The notes beneath the pieces are model-generated. The model made no database searches. It had not been told where the DNA came from and worked only from the letters and a program-made list of their open reading frames with translations. The position numbers and the translations under genes were made by a program. Shown piece by piece: positions 7,987 through 15,839 of a DNA stretch of 37,000 nucleotides. Location: assembly GCA_021153565.1 (NCBI GenBank), contig JAJKJU010000348.1, forward strand, positions 1 through 37,000. Reading direction: 5' to 3'. Source of the stretch: Rhizobacter sp. Lineage in GTDB: Bacteria; Pseudomonadota; Gammaproteobacteria; Burkholderiales; Burkholderiaceae_C. The stretch's first letter is position 1; every line of letters begins with the position of its first letter.

Positions 7987-9016
7987 CCGACGACAGACTC
8001 CTGGCCATTCGCACGGCAGCGGCCAAGCTCGATTCATCAGCCCTGCCCGTCCCCGCAATGTCGAACGCAGTCCCGTGATCCGGGCTCGTTCGCACGAACG
8101 GCAATCCCAGGGTCACGTTCACGCCGTTTTCCACACCCAGATACTTCACCGGAATCAACCCGTGGTCGTGCGTCATCGCGACGACGATGTCGAATTCACC
8201 GGGATGCCCCTCGACGTTGCGCGCACGCATGAAGACAGTGTCAGGCGCATAGGGGCCGCTTGCATCGATGCCATCGGCGCGTGCCGCGGCAATCGCCGGC
8301 GCGATGACCTCGATCTCTTCAGTGCCGAAAAGGCCACCCTCACCCGCATGCGGATTGAGCCCGGCCACGGCGATTCGCGGCGCGGCCATGCCCCATTGCC
8401 TGGCCGCACGATGCGCAATGCGGATCGTGTCGAGCACGGCATCGAATGTCACCGCATCGATGGCGCTTCTGAGGGACATGTGGATGGTTACGAGCACCGT
8501 GCGCAACTCGTCGTTGGCAAGCATCATGCGCACTGGGGCCATGTGCTCGTCTTCGGCAGCGAGCGATTGCAGCATCTCGGTATGGCCCGGAAAGCCCACG
8601 CCCGCTGCTGACAAGGCCTCCTTGTGAATGGGCGCAGTGACGATGCCGGCGACCTCGCCGCGCATCGCCATTGCCGTGGCTTGGGCTATGCACGCTGCGG
8701 CGGCAGCGCCCGCTCGTGCATCGATGTGGCCCACAGGTGCCTCGATCAAGTCGGGCGGCATTTGCATCGCTTGCAGGACAGGAATGCAATTCGGAGGCAC
8801 GTAAAGCGCGTCCTCGCTGGAAGTGATGACAAGCACCGGCAGCATGCCCCCCGTCATCCCCGCGGCACGGCGCATCACGGCCACGTCCGCGATGACGAAG
8901 CAGCCAGCTGCCTCAGCGCAGCGAAAGAACTTGGCAATGATTTCCGGTCCGATGCCGCACACATCACCCTGGGTGATTGCCAATGGACGACATGTCGGAG
9001 CTGAAGGATCGTTCAT
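7964..9016 (-). CDS. pdxA: 4-hydroxythreonine-4-phosphate dehydrogenase PdxA
   Basis: PdxA oxidises 4-phosphohydroxy-threonine in the DXP-dependent route to pyridoxal phosphate. The protein (350 residues from the ATG at 9016) shows the family fold: LAITQGDVCGIGPEIIAKF at the start, and the three metal-binding histidine contexts FPGHTEML, VTIHMSLR and MTHDHGLIPVKYLG. The later NVTLGLPFVRTSPDHGTAFD is also typical. The upstream ATG at 9088 adds residues without homology. The first motif reads TQGDVCGIGPE where many family members have TPGDPAGIGPE. The gene is convergent with the DUF1631 gene, and their last 23 bases overlap. Confidence 0.92.
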   Translation of the reverse strand: MNDPSAPTCRPLAITQGDVCGIGPEIIAKFFRCAEAAGCFVIADVAVMRRAAGMTGGMLPVLVITSSEDALYVPPNCIPVLQAMQMPPDLIEAPVGHIDARAGAAAAACIAQATAMAMRGEVAGIVTAPIHKEALSAAGVGFPGHTEMLQSLAAEDEHMAPVRMMLANDELRTVLVTIHMSLRSAIDAVTFDAVLDTIRIAHRAARQWGMAAPRIAVAGLNPHAGEGGLFGTEEIEVIAPAIAAARADGIDASGPYAPDTVFMRARNVEGHPGEFDIVVAMTHDHGLIPVKYLGVENGVNVTLGLPFVRTSPDHGTAFDIAGTGRADESSLAAAVRMARSLSSVNASTGP

Positions 9017-9111
9017 GCCGTCATTGTGGCGGGTCCTCTTCATCCAGGCGGCGTGGCTGGCAGGGATGCACTGTGGTTCTGAGCACATTCACGCAAGCTC
9101 GGAGCCACTGA

Positions 9112-9861
9112 TCAAGCCGGATTGTCGATGTCGATGAACTGATGCGCGATGCCGAATCGTTGCGCCACATGGCCGGCCACCGCCGGAGCGCCGAATCGTT
9201 CGCTCGCGTGGTGGCCACAGGCGATGAAGGCAACGCCGGTTTCGCGGGCGTAATGCGCCTGAGGCTCCGAGATTTCGCCCGTGATAAAGGCATCGGCGCC
9301 AGCAGCGATCGCGCCCTCGAAATAGCCCTGCGCGCCGCCGGTGCACCACGCAATGCGCTTGAGCGTGCGGCCGTTGCCAGGCACGCTCGTGACGCTGCGC
9401 CCGAGTTGCTTCGCCACGCGCTCAGTCAGTTCGTCGAACGACAGCGGCAACGGGGCATTGCCGATGAATCCCAGGTCTTGCTCGCCGAAGCGCGCATCCG
9501 CCACGAGCGACAGCCGCAAGCCCAACTGCGCGTTGTTACCGAGATCAGGATGCGCGTCCAGCGGCAAGTGGTAGGCGAAGAGGTTGATCTGGTGCGCAAG
9601 CAGCAACTCGATGCGCTGCTTCATCCACCCAGTGATGCGCCCGTCCTGCCCGCGCCAGAAGAGTCCATGGTGAACGAGGATGGCATCAGCCTTCGCGGCG
9701 ATCGCCGCCTCGATCAGCGCGCGGCTCACTGTCACGCCCGAAACGATGCGATGAACCTCGGGCTTGCCCTCCACCTGCAAACCGTTCGGCCCATAATCTC
9801 GAAACCGCCCCACGTCCAGCAACGTATGAAGGTACGACTCGATTTCGGTTCGTGAGGACAC
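9112..9861 (-). CDS. NIF3-family (YbgI-like) dinuclear metal protein
   Basis: Members of this family form hexameric toroids with a dinuclear metal site; suggested GTP cyclohydrolase-like roles remain uncertain. Motifs: DYGPNGLQVEG near the N-terminus, AILVHHGLFWRG with metal-binding histidines, NLFAYHLPLDAH, and a C-terminal FIACGHHASERFG with the last ligands. I prefer the GTG at 9861, which gives a start VSSRTEIESYLHTLL and has GGAG five bases upstream; in-frame ATGs at 9876 and 9894 would overlap htrA. With this start the gene is 249 residues, near the family norm, and only 13 bases separate it from the divergent htrA. Confidence 0.88.
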   Translation of the reverse strand: MSSRTEIESYLHTLLDVGRFRDYGPNGLQVEGKPEVHRIVSGVTVSRALIEAAIAAKADAILVHHGLFWRGQDGRITGWMKQRIELLLAHQINLFAYHLPLDAHPDLGNNAQLGLRLSLVADARFGEQDLGFIGNAPLPLSFDELTERVAKQLGRSVTSVPGNGRTLKRIAWCTGGAQGYFEGAIAAGADAFITGEISEPQAHYARETGVAFIACGHHASERFGAPAVAGHVAQRFGIAHQFIDIDNPA

Positions 9862-9874
9862 TCGGACTCCATTC

Positions 9875-11044
9875 ATGCGCAAGACCTGGCTCATTTTCTC
9901 TCAAGCGGTCACCGTGGCGGTGGCGGTGCTGTTCGTCGTCGCGACGCTCAAGCCGGAGTGGCTGCAAAAGCGCACCGCGTCCGGCTTGCCTGGCGGCGTC
10001 TCGATCAATGCGGTGCAACCGGTTTCGCTCGGCGGGGCACTGCCTTCACCCAACAGCTACGCCGCTGCGGCCAAGCGTGCAACGCCCGCTGTGGTGAGCA
10101 TCACCGCCAGCAAGGCGCCACCGCGCAATCCGCATTCGAGCGATCCATGGTTCCAGTTCTTTTTCGGTGACCGCGCGCGTCAGCTTCAGCAGGAGCCGCA
10201 AGTCGGCCTCGGGTCCGGGGTAATCGTTTCGGCAGACGGCTACCTGCTTACAAACAATCACGTCATCGAAGGCGCGGACGAGATCGAGGTGCAGCTCAGC
10301 GACGGGCGCCGCGCAAAGGCCAAGACGGTGGGCGCCGACCCCGAAACGGACGTGGCGGTGCTCAAGATCTCACTCGACAAGCTGCCCGTCATCACCTTCG
10401 GCAACACCGACGCCGTGCAGGTGGGCGACGTGGTGCTCGCCATCGGCAACCCCTTCGGCGTGGGTCAGACGGTGACCTCGGGCATCGTGAGCGCGCTCGG
10501 GCGCAACCAGCTCGGCATCAACACCTTCGAGAACTTTATCCAGACTGATGCCGCAATCAACCCCGGCAACTCTGGCGGCGCGCTGGTGGATGCGAGCGGC
10601 AATCTGCTGGGCATCAACACCGCGATCTACTCTCGCAGCGGCGGCAGTCTCGGCATCGGGTTCGCAATCCCCGTGAATACGGCACAACTCGTGATGGAAG
10701 GCATCATCAGGGACGGGCAAGTCACGCGCGGGTGGATCGGTGTCGAGCCGCGAGACCTCACTCCGGAAATCGCCGAGACCTTCAATTTGCCGATCAAGGA
10801 AGGCGTGTTGATCACGGGGGTGCTTCAGGAGGGCCCTGCCAGCGCGGGTGGAATGAAGCCGGGCGACGTGGTGACCAAGGTGGCCAATGTTCCCATCAGC
10901 AACACGTCGCAGCTGCTCACCGCAGTGGCCGCACTCAAGCCGAAGACACCCGCAGTGATTGCGGTGCAGCGAGGTGACAAGGCAATCGAATTGAAAGTGA
11001 CAGTCGCGCAACGGCCGAGAACGCCGATGCTGCGGGAACGCTGA
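9875..11044 (+). CDS. DegS/DegQ-type periplasmic serine protease
   Basis: This 389-residue trypsin-fold protease has one N-terminal hydrophobic anchor (LIFSQAVTVAVAVLFVVATL) and probably faces the periplasm. The catalytic triad is visible: His in LLTNNHVIEGADE, Asp in DPETDVAVLKI, and Ser in AAINPGNSGGALVDASG. A single PDZ domain follows (residues ~280-375, ITGVLQEGPASAGGMKPGDV). One PDZ plus an anchor is the DegS/AlgW layout, which in other bacteria starts sigma-E type stress signalling, but no rseA or rpoE gene is near, so a general quality-control role is as likely. It sits next to tat genes and is convergent with tatC. Confidence 0.92.
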   Translation: MRKTWLIFSQAVTVAVAVLFVVATLKPEWLQKRTASGLPGGVSINAVQPVSLGGALPSPNSYAAAAKRATPAVVSITASKAPPRNPHSSDPWFQFFFGDRARQLQQEPQVGLGSGVIVSADGYLLTNNHVIEGADEIEVQLSDGRRAKAKTVGADPETDVAVLKISLDKLPVITFGNTDAVQVGDVVLAIGNPFGVGQTVTSGIVSALGRNQLGINTFENFIQTDAAINPGNSGGALVDASGNLLGINTAIYSRSGGSLGIGFAIPVNTAQLVMEGIIRDGQVTRGWIGVEPRDLTPEIAETFNLPIKEGVLITGVLQEGPASAGGMKPGDVVTKVANVPISNTSQLLTAVAALKPKTPAVIAVQRGDKAIELKVTVAQRPRTPMLRER

Positions 11045-11128
11045 TTCTTCGAACGTCGGGACGAAGATCCCGGCGAATGCCGGATTGCGTCAACCCTAAG
11101 GATTTGGCCCGGAATAAGTTTCCGTTTT

Positions 11129-11216
11129 GGGGGCGCTGAGCGGGATGCGATGCAAGGCGCTCCGAGCGCCGTGTGGCGAGCCACACAAGTGAGGAGCAAC
11201 GCCGCAGCGCGCCCTA
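11129..11216. repeat. R2 inverted-repeat element, copy 1
   Basis: This stretch shares most of its sequence with 33112-33210, including GATGCGATGCAAGGCGC, then GCCGTGTGGCG, and GCAACGCCGCAGC. It fills the gap between the convergent htrA and tatC genes. The outer arm is less perfect than in copy 2. The tatC stop codon (TAG, complement of 11214-11216) lies in the right end of the element. It contains several nested stems and could act as a bidirectional terminator. Confidence 0.75.
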
Positions 11217-11999
11217 AGGCGCCGACGTGTCTTCTTCCGGCTTCGTGGTCTGCTTGACGAAAATCTGTGCCGCCCAGATGCCCGCCTCGTACAGCAGGCA
11301 CATCGGTATGGCGAGCGCCAGTTGCGACACCACGTCCGGCGGAGTGATCACCGCGGCGATGATGAACGCGAGCACGATGAAATAGCTGCGAAAGCCCTTG
11401 AGCTGCTCCAGCGTCACCAGCCCCACGCGCACCAGCAAGATCACCACGATCGGCACCTGGAAGGCGAGCCCGAAAGCGATGTACAGCCCGAGGATGGTCT
11501 CCACATACGACGCAATGTCAGGCGTCGCCTGTACCGTTTCGGGCGTGAACTTCTGGATGAAACCGAACATGCGGTCCAGCACGAAAAACTGGACGAAGGC
11601 GATGCCCGAATACGCCAGCAGGCTGCCGAACACGATCAGCGGCAAGCCGAAACGCTTTTCGTGGCTGTACAGCCCTGGCGCAATGAAAGCCCAGGCCTGA
11701 TAGATCAACCACGGCAGCGACAACAGCACCGCCGCCATCACCAGCACCTTGAGCGGAATGAAGAAGGGCGAGAAGACGCCCGTCGCAATCAACTGCTTGG
11801 TGCCGGGCGGCATGTGGTTGCGAATCGGAATCGCAAGCCAGTCGATGAGCTGACTGGGGCCGGGCCATGCAGCCAACAGCGCAATCGCAATGACCAGTCC
11901 GTAGAGCGCCTTGATCATGCGGTCGCGCAGCTCGACCAGGTGCGCGACAAAAGGCTGCTCAGTGCCCTCGAGTTCGTCGGGGCCGGGGTTGGAACTCAT
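11214..11999 (-). CDS. tatC: Twin-arginine translocase subunit TatC
   Basis: TatC is the polytopic membrane subunit that recognises twin-arginine signal peptides. The protein has 261 residues and six hydrophobic segments. Family hallmarks are seen: FVAHLVELRDRMIKALYGL near the N-terminus, FFIPLKVLVMAAVLLSLPW, then YQAWAFIAPGLYSHEKRFGL, and FIIAAVITPPDVVSQLALAIP. The acidic N-terminus precedes the first helix. It ends in an acidic tail. It lies 3 bases after tatB, so the two are surely co-transcribed. Its likely clients in this window include the Rieske protein. The stop codon falls within the R2 repeat. Confidence 0.97.
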   Translation of the reverse strand: MSSNPGPDELEGTEQPFVAHLVELRDRMIKALYGLVIAIALLAAWPGPSQLIDWLAIPIRNHMPPGTKQLIATGVFSPFFIPLKVLVMAAVLLSLPWLIYQAWAFIAPGLYSHEKRFGLPLIVFGSLLAYSGIAFVQFFVLDRMFGFIQKFTPETVQATPDIASYVETILGLYIAFGLAFQVPIVVILLVRVGLVTLEQLKGFRSYFIVLAFIIAAVITPPDVVSQLALAIPMCLLYEAGIWAAQIFVKQTTKPEEDTSAP

Positions 12000-12002
12000 G
12001 CG

Positions 12003-12485
12003 TCAGGAACCGATGCGAGGTGGACGAAAGCGCGCGACACGCGCTGCGCCCGACTGGGCCTTGCCGCGGATGCCGTGGCGCTGCTTGTACCACTGGGGCA
12101 TGGCACCGCGCTTCAATCGCCAGTTCTTTTTAGGATGCTTGTAGGTTGGGGTGGGCGTCCACCCGTCGTGAATGTTTTCGTACGAAGACGAGAGCGGATC
12201 GGCATCTGCCCAGCTCTTCTCGAGTTCGGCCGAGGTCTGGTGGATTTCGCTGGCCACCGTTCGCTCGACGTTGCGCGCGGCGTCCTCGAACTGACCCTTC
12301 ATCTTCTTGAGCTCTTCGAGCTCGATGGAGCGATTGACTTCGGCCTTCACGTCGGCGACGTAGCGCTGCGCCTTGCCCAGCAGGTGCCCCACGGTGCGCG
12401 CCACGCGCGGCAGACGCTCGGGACCGAGCACGATAAGAGCGACCGCGCCGATGAGCGCGATCTTGTCGATGCCGAAGTCGATCAT
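12003..12485 (-). CDS. tatB: Sec-independent translocase subunit TatB
   Basis: TatB pairs with TatC to form the signal-peptide receptor. The sequence begins [20 protein letters not shown] followed by the diagnostic [17 protein letters not shown], which is the hinge and amphipathic helix. A charged coiled region (residues ~45-95) follows. The C-terminus is basic ([20 protein letters not shown]), an extension common in betaproteobacterial TatB. It has 160 residues. It lies between tatA and tatC; the tatA-tatB gap is 56 bases. Confidence 0.95.
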   Translation of the reverse strand: MIDFGIDKIALIGAVALIVLGPERLPRVARTVGHLLGKAQRYVADVKAEVNRSIELEELKKMKGQFEDAARNVERTVASEIHQTSAELEKSWADADPLSSSYENIHDGWTPTPTYKHPKKNWRLKRGAMPQWYKQRHGIRGKAQSGAARVARFRPPRIGS

Positions 12486-12541
12486 GGGCTAGGGCCTGTT
12501 AACACTAAAGCCCTGGACGCCTTGCGAGCGTTTCACCTCGA

Positions 12542-12778
12542 TCACGACTTGTTCTTCGCTTCGACGTCCACCGTGTTCGCGTCGGTGGCCTTGGGCATGT
12601 TCGCCGTCACTTGGGCGGGCGGACCGTCGACACTGGCTGCGCCGTCCTTCATGCCGTCCTTGAAGCCCTTGACAGCCCCGCCGAGGTCTTGCCCGATGTT
12701 CTTTAGCTTCTTGGTGCCGAACACCAGGACCACGATCAGCAGCACGATGAGCCAGTGCCAAATACTCAAGCCACCCAT
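12542..12778 (-). CDS. tatA: Sec-independent translocase subunit TatA
   Basis: This is the pore-forming component that oligomerises with TatBC during export of folded proteins. It has 78 residues: a short N-terminal membrane helix ([17 protein letters not shown]), the conserved [20 protein letters not shown] hinge and amphipathic helix, and an acidic, flexible C-terminus. TatA rather than TatE or TatB is indicated by the FGTKKL motif and by its position as first gene of tatABC. Confidence 0.96.
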   Translation of the reverse strand: MGGLSIWHWLIVLLIVVLVFGTKKLKNIGQDLGGAVKGFKDGMKDGAASVDGPPAQVTANMPKATDANTVDVEAKNKS

Positions 12779-12875
12779 GATCTATCTCCTAACGACGTAT
12801 GGGGCAATTTTAGGTCACAGGGGGATGCCAGCCGCCTCCGAAGGGCAGAAGCGAAGCGACGTGGGAGTCAACATT

Positions 12876-13220
12876 TCATCCCTTGGCCCACGGACGCGGA
12901 CCGCCAAAGACGTGCATATGCAGGTGATACACCTCCTGCCCGCCGTCCGGCCCGGTGTTAATGCTGGTGCGATAACCATTTGTCACACCCAAATCCTTCA
13001 TCAGCTTGGGCGCGAGCAAGAGCATCTTGCCGAGCCACTTTTCATGCGATGCATCGACGTCGGACAGGCTCGCGACGTGGACCTTGGGCACGATGAGCAC
13101 ATGCACCGGCGCCCAGGGGTGGATGTCGTGGAAGGCGAGAAGTTCATCGTCTTCGTACACCTTTCGGCTGGGAATCTGGCCGGCGACGATCTTGCAAAAA
13201 ACGCAGTTCGGGTCTGACAT
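12876..13220 (-). CDS. hinT: HIT-family purine nucleoside phosphoramidase (HinT-like)
   Basis: HIT proteins hydrolyse phosphoramidate or acyl-adenylate bonds on AMP. The protein has 114 residues and begins NCVFCKIVAGQIPSRKVYED, the typical family start. The catalytic histidine triad is HLHMHVFGG near the C-terminus. HPWAPVHVLIVPKVH carries the other conserved histidine. It lies 16 bases after the small membrane protein gene and 97 bases before tatA, a frequent arrangement in this group. Confidence 0.94.
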   Translation of the reverse strand: MSDPNCVFCKIVAGQIPSRKVYEDDELLAFHDIHPWAPVHVLIVPKVHVASLSDVDASHEKWLGKMLLLAPKLMKDLGVTNGYRTSINTGPDGGQEVYHLHMHVFGGPRPWAKG

Positions 13221-13235
13221 GGCGGTATCAGCCTC

Positions 13236-13610
13236 TCAGGTCGGTGGTACTGGCATGGGGCGGCCTTCGGTGAAGGTCCACCAGCCGCGAATGAAACGGT
13301 AGAGGTACCAAAGGCCGATCAAGGTGTAGGCGAACATGCCTGGGAAAAACAGCACAAACCAGAGCGGCGCAGCAAGCACGAGCCACAGTATGGTGAACCA
13401 GAAGCTGCGCGCCTGCCAGCGGAAATGGCTGCGGAAGAAGTCATCCGGCAACTCGGGCCGCTTGATGTAGTTCAGCATCATTGCAATGACCGAAAAAATT
13501 CCCGCAGAGAACCACGACGCCGTGTGCAGTCCGTACATCACGTGCGTGAGCAGCGCCAGATTGGCCCGCTCCTGCGATGGCCCAGAGGGCGTGGGAATCA
13601 CTTCGTTCAT
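13236..13610 (-). CDS. Small inner-membrane protein, DUF4870-like
   Basis: This 124-residue protein has three predicted hydrophobic segments: [19 protein letters not shown], then [19 protein letters not shown], and [17 protein letters not shown] central cytoplasmic region is rich in basic and aromatic residues ([16 protein letters not shown]). The pattern of a LxHxxY start, a FxxHxxWQ motif, and a C-terminal YRxIRGW resembles DUF4870-type membrane proteins, function unknown. Its ATG overlaps the end of hisE by four bases, so it is translated as part of the his-tat transcript. Confidence 0.8.
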   Translation of the reverse strand: MNEVIPTPSGPSQERANLALLTHVMYGLHTASWFSAGIFSVIAMMLNYIKRPELPDDFFRSHFRWQARSFWFTILWLVLAAPLWFVLFFPGMFAYTLIGLWYLYRFIRGWWTFTEGRPMPVPPT

Positions 13611-13954
13611 CCACCTTCCCCTTCACGCCGGATGGCCTTGCGCGCGGCGAATTCTTCCAAGCCCGACAGCCCTTCGCGACGCTCCAGTTCGGCAAGCACG
13701 TCCGCCGGTGTCAGGCCAAAGGCGCTAAGCGCGAGCATCGAGTGAAACCACAGGTCGGCCACTTCGTAGACAAGCTTCTGTTTGTCGCCGTCCTTGGCGG
13801 CCATCACAGTTTCGCACGCTTCTTCGCCGATCTTTTTCAAGATGGCGTCGGTGCCCTTGTGAAACAGGCGCGCAACATAGCTTTTGTCAGGGTCGCCGGA
13901 CTTTCGGCTTTCGATAACCTGCGCAAGCCGCGCCAGCGTGTCGTTTGAAGTCAT
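13607..13954 (-). CDS. hisE: Phosphoribosyl-ATP pyrophosphatase HisE
   Basis: HisE cleaves phosphoribosyl-ATP to phosphoribosyl-AMP, the second step of histidine synthesis. The 115 residues contain the MazG-like catalytic signature: [18 protein letters not shown] followed by [36 protein letters not shown] is also typical. Its start codon overlaps the hisI stop by four bases (13951-13954), and its end overlaps the next gene by four bases. HisE and HisI are separate proteins here, not fused as in enterics. Confidence 0.96.
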   Translation of the reverse strand: MTSNDTLARLAQVIESRKSGDPDKSYVARLFHKGTDAILKKIGEEACETVMAAKDGDKQKLVYEVADLWFHSMLALSAFGLTPADVLAELERREGLSGLEEFAARKAIRREGEGG

Positions 13955-14340
13955 TTGTAGATGCGCTCCGGGTCTTTCAAGACTGGCTCGACGGTGTGCC
14001 AGGCACCGTCTTTGTAAAGCTGAAAGAAGCAGGAATGGCGGCCGGTGTGGCAGGCAATGCCTGGGGTGTGCCCGAGTTGCTCGACTTTCATGAGCACAAC
14101 GTCGTTGTCGCAGTCAAGCCGCAGTTCATGCACCTTCTGAATATGGCCAGATTCTTCGCCCTTGTGCCACAGCCGATTGCGCGAGCGGCTGAAATACACG
14201 GCTTCACCGAGTTCAGCGGTCTTGGCGAGGGCTTCGCGGTTCATGAAGGCGAACATCAGCACGTCGTTGGTGCCGATTTCCTGAGCGATGGCAGGGACCA
14301 GCCCCTGGGCGTCCCATTTGACTTCGTCTAGCCAATTCAT
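13951..14340 (-). CDS. hisI: Phosphoribosyl-AMP cyclohydrolase HisI
   Basis: HisI opens the purine ring of phosphoribosyl-AMP, the third histidine step, and needs zinc. From the ATG at 14340 it has 129 residues: [20 protein letters not shown], then [13 protein letters not shown], and [16 protein letters not shown]. The metal-binding part is visible in [12 protein letters not shown] and in [10 protein letters not shown]. Upstream in-frame residues are dissimilar to HisI and overlap the Nudix gene. Usually hisF lies directly upstream; here a Nudix gene does, ending 16 bases before. Confidence 0.95.
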   Translation of the reverse strand: MNWLDEVKWDAQGLVPAIAQEIGTNDVLMFAFMNREALAKTAELGEAVYFSRSRNRLWHKGEESGHIQKVHELRLDCDNDVVLMKVEQLGHTPGIACHTGRHSCFFQLYKDGAWHTVEPVLKDPERIYK

Positions 14341-14356
14341 CGGGTCAGTGTAGCAA

Positions 14357-14782
14357 TCACCCCTTGTGCGTCGCACCACTGAACCCACGCTCCGAAGCGA
14401 ACCATTCGAGGACCGGCACGGTACCGGGCAGCACAGGAACGACCTCGACCGGCAGGTTCTGCCACGCCATCGCCTGCTGCTCGCGCATTTCTAACTCGCC
14501 ATCCCATTCGTAGACCTTGCAGAAATGCAGACGCACCAGAGCGTGGGGGTAGTCCATCATCTCGACCTTCCACGGATGAGCGGGGCCGATGGTGATTCCG
14601 AGTTCTTCATGGAGTTCGCGCCGCAGCGCTTCCTCTACCGACTCGCCGGCTTCGAGCTTTCCTCCCGGGAATTCCCAATAGCCCGCATAGACTTTGCCTT
14701 CGGGCCTGGAGGTGAGCAGGAATCGTTCGTCGCCATCGATCAGGACGCCGACCGCGACGTCCACGGGTTTGCGCTCGCTCAT
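14357..14782 (-). CDS. Nudix hydrolase, MutT-like
   Basis: The protein (141 residues) has a clear Nudix box, [20 protein letters not shown] followed by ELGI, matching GX5EX7REUXEEXGU. The preceding [20 protein letters not shown] and GYWEFPG are typical of the MutT/8-oxo-dGTP pyrophosphatase group, so a role in cleansing oxidised nucleotides is likely, but other nucleotide substrates are possible. It overlaps the DUF815 gene by four bases (14779-14782), a pairing I recognise from other Comamonadaceae, where it normally continues to yacG and zapD rather than hisI. Confidence 0.9.
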   Translation of the reverse strand: MSERKPVDVAVGVLIDGDERFLLTSRPEGKVYAGYWEFPGGKLEAGESVEEALRRELHEELGITIGPAHPWKVEMMDYPHALVRLHFCKVYEWDGELEMREQQAMAWQNLPVEVVPVLPGTVPVLEWFASERGFSGATHKG

Positions 14783-15645
14783 GAGTGATGCCGCCCGGAA
14801 TAGTCCTTGGCGAACTGGAAAGCAACCCGTCCCGATCGGGACCCTCGCTCAAGCGCCCAGACCAGACTCTCCTGCCTGGCCGCCACGATGGCCTCTTCGC
14901 TCACCCGGAAACCACGCAGCCACTCGGCCACGATGGAGAGGTATTCCGCTTGGCTGAACGGGTAGAAGCTGATCCACAGCCCGAAGCGCTCTGAAAGCGA
15001 GATCTTCTCTTCCACCATCTCGCCCGGATGCACTTCGCCATCCTCGGTGTGCTGGTAGGTGAGGTTCTCCTTCATGTACTCGGGCAGGAGATGACGGCGG
15101 TTGCTTGTGGCGTAGATGAGCAAGTTTTCAGACGCCTGGGAAACTGATCCGTCGAGCACCGACTTGAGCGCCTTGTAGCCTGCCTCACCCTCGTCGAAGC
15201 TGAGATCGTCGCAGAAGACGATGAAGCGCTCCGGACGCTCGGCGATGAGGTCGACGAGGTCGGCCAAGTCGACCAGATCGGCCTTGTCGACTTCGATCAA
15301 GCGCAGTCCCTTGGGGGCGAATTCGTTGAGGCAGGCCTTGATCAGCGAACTCTTGCCCGTGCCTCGCGCGCCCGTCAGCAGCACGTTGTTGGCGCCGTGG
15401 CCTTCGACGAATTGCAAGGTGTTGCGCAGCAACCTTTCCTTTTGCGGCTCGACCTCGCGCAAGTGCTCGAGGCGGATTGGGGCGACGTGCTTGACGGGTT
15501 CGAGCCGACCCGATCCGCCGCACTTGCGGTAGCGAAAGGCGATGGACGCCGACCAGTCAGGCGAGGCGAGCGGATGTGGCAGCACGGCTTCAAGTCGAGA
15601 GATGAGCCTCTCGGCACGGGTGAAGAAAGAATCGATATCAGGCAT
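14779..15645 (-). CDS. DUF815 family AAA-type ATPase
   Basis: This 288-residue cytosolic protein has a P-loop (LLTGARGTGKSS, residues ~91-100) and a Walker B (FIVFCDDLSF, ~141-150), followed by LIYATSNRRHLLPEY and KISLSERFGLWISFYPFSQ, which resemble the sensor and arginine-finger regions of AAA proteins. It fits the DUF815 family, whose substrates are unknown. The stretch LVDLADLVDLIAERPERF contains a small internal duplication. It is co-translated with the downstream Nudix gene. Upstream lies the remnant at 15666-15813. Confidence 0.88.
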   Translation of the reverse strand: MPDIDSFFTRAERLISRLEAVLPHPLASPDWSASIAFRYRKCGGSGRLEPVKHVAPIRLEHLREVEPQKERLLRNTLQFVEGHGANNVLLTGARGTGKSSLIKACLNEFAPKGLRLIEVDKADLVDLADLVDLIAERPERFIVFCDDLSFDEGEAGYKALKSVLDGSVSQASENLLIYATSNRRHLLPEYMKENLTYQHTEDGEVHPGEMVEEKISLSERFGLWISFYPFSQAEYLSIVAEWLRGFRVSEEAIVAARQESLVWALERGSRSGRVAFQFAKDYSGRHHS

Positions 15646-15665
15646 GGCGGGAGTTTATGGGCAGC

Positions 15666-15813
15666 TCATACCTCGGCGACGTGGTCGTCCGCCAGCGCAA
15701 AGACGCGATCACCCTCTCTCATCAGCCACCAGCAGAGTGCGGAAATCTCTGAGGAAGGCCGCCTTCTCAGGCAGCAGCGTCAGGACATGACCGCCGACGG
15801 TGAGTGTCACCAT
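15666..15813 (-). pseudogene. Internally deleted remnant of a PdeM-like metallophosphoesterase gene
   Basis: The minus strand from the ATG at 15813 reads MVTLTVGGHVLTLLPEKAAF and LRDFRTLLVADE, which resembles the N-terminus of ligase-associated nuclease PdeM, just where VADxHxGK would come next. The frame then fails within a few codons. One frame over, GDRVFALADDHVAEV runs to a TGA at 15666-15668, and this resembles the C-terminus of the same family. About 150-180 central codons, with all metal-binding motifs, appear to be missing. I infer a deletion that joined the two ends out of frame. The family assignment rests on two short segments. Confidence 0.55.
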
Positions 15814-15839
15814 TCAGTCGATGCTATGACCCCGTCGGA

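Noticed and set aside
11322-13217. 631-codon open frame opposite tatC-tatB-tatA-hinT
   Set aside because: It is a His/Arg/Asp-rich shadow of four clear genes on the minus strand.
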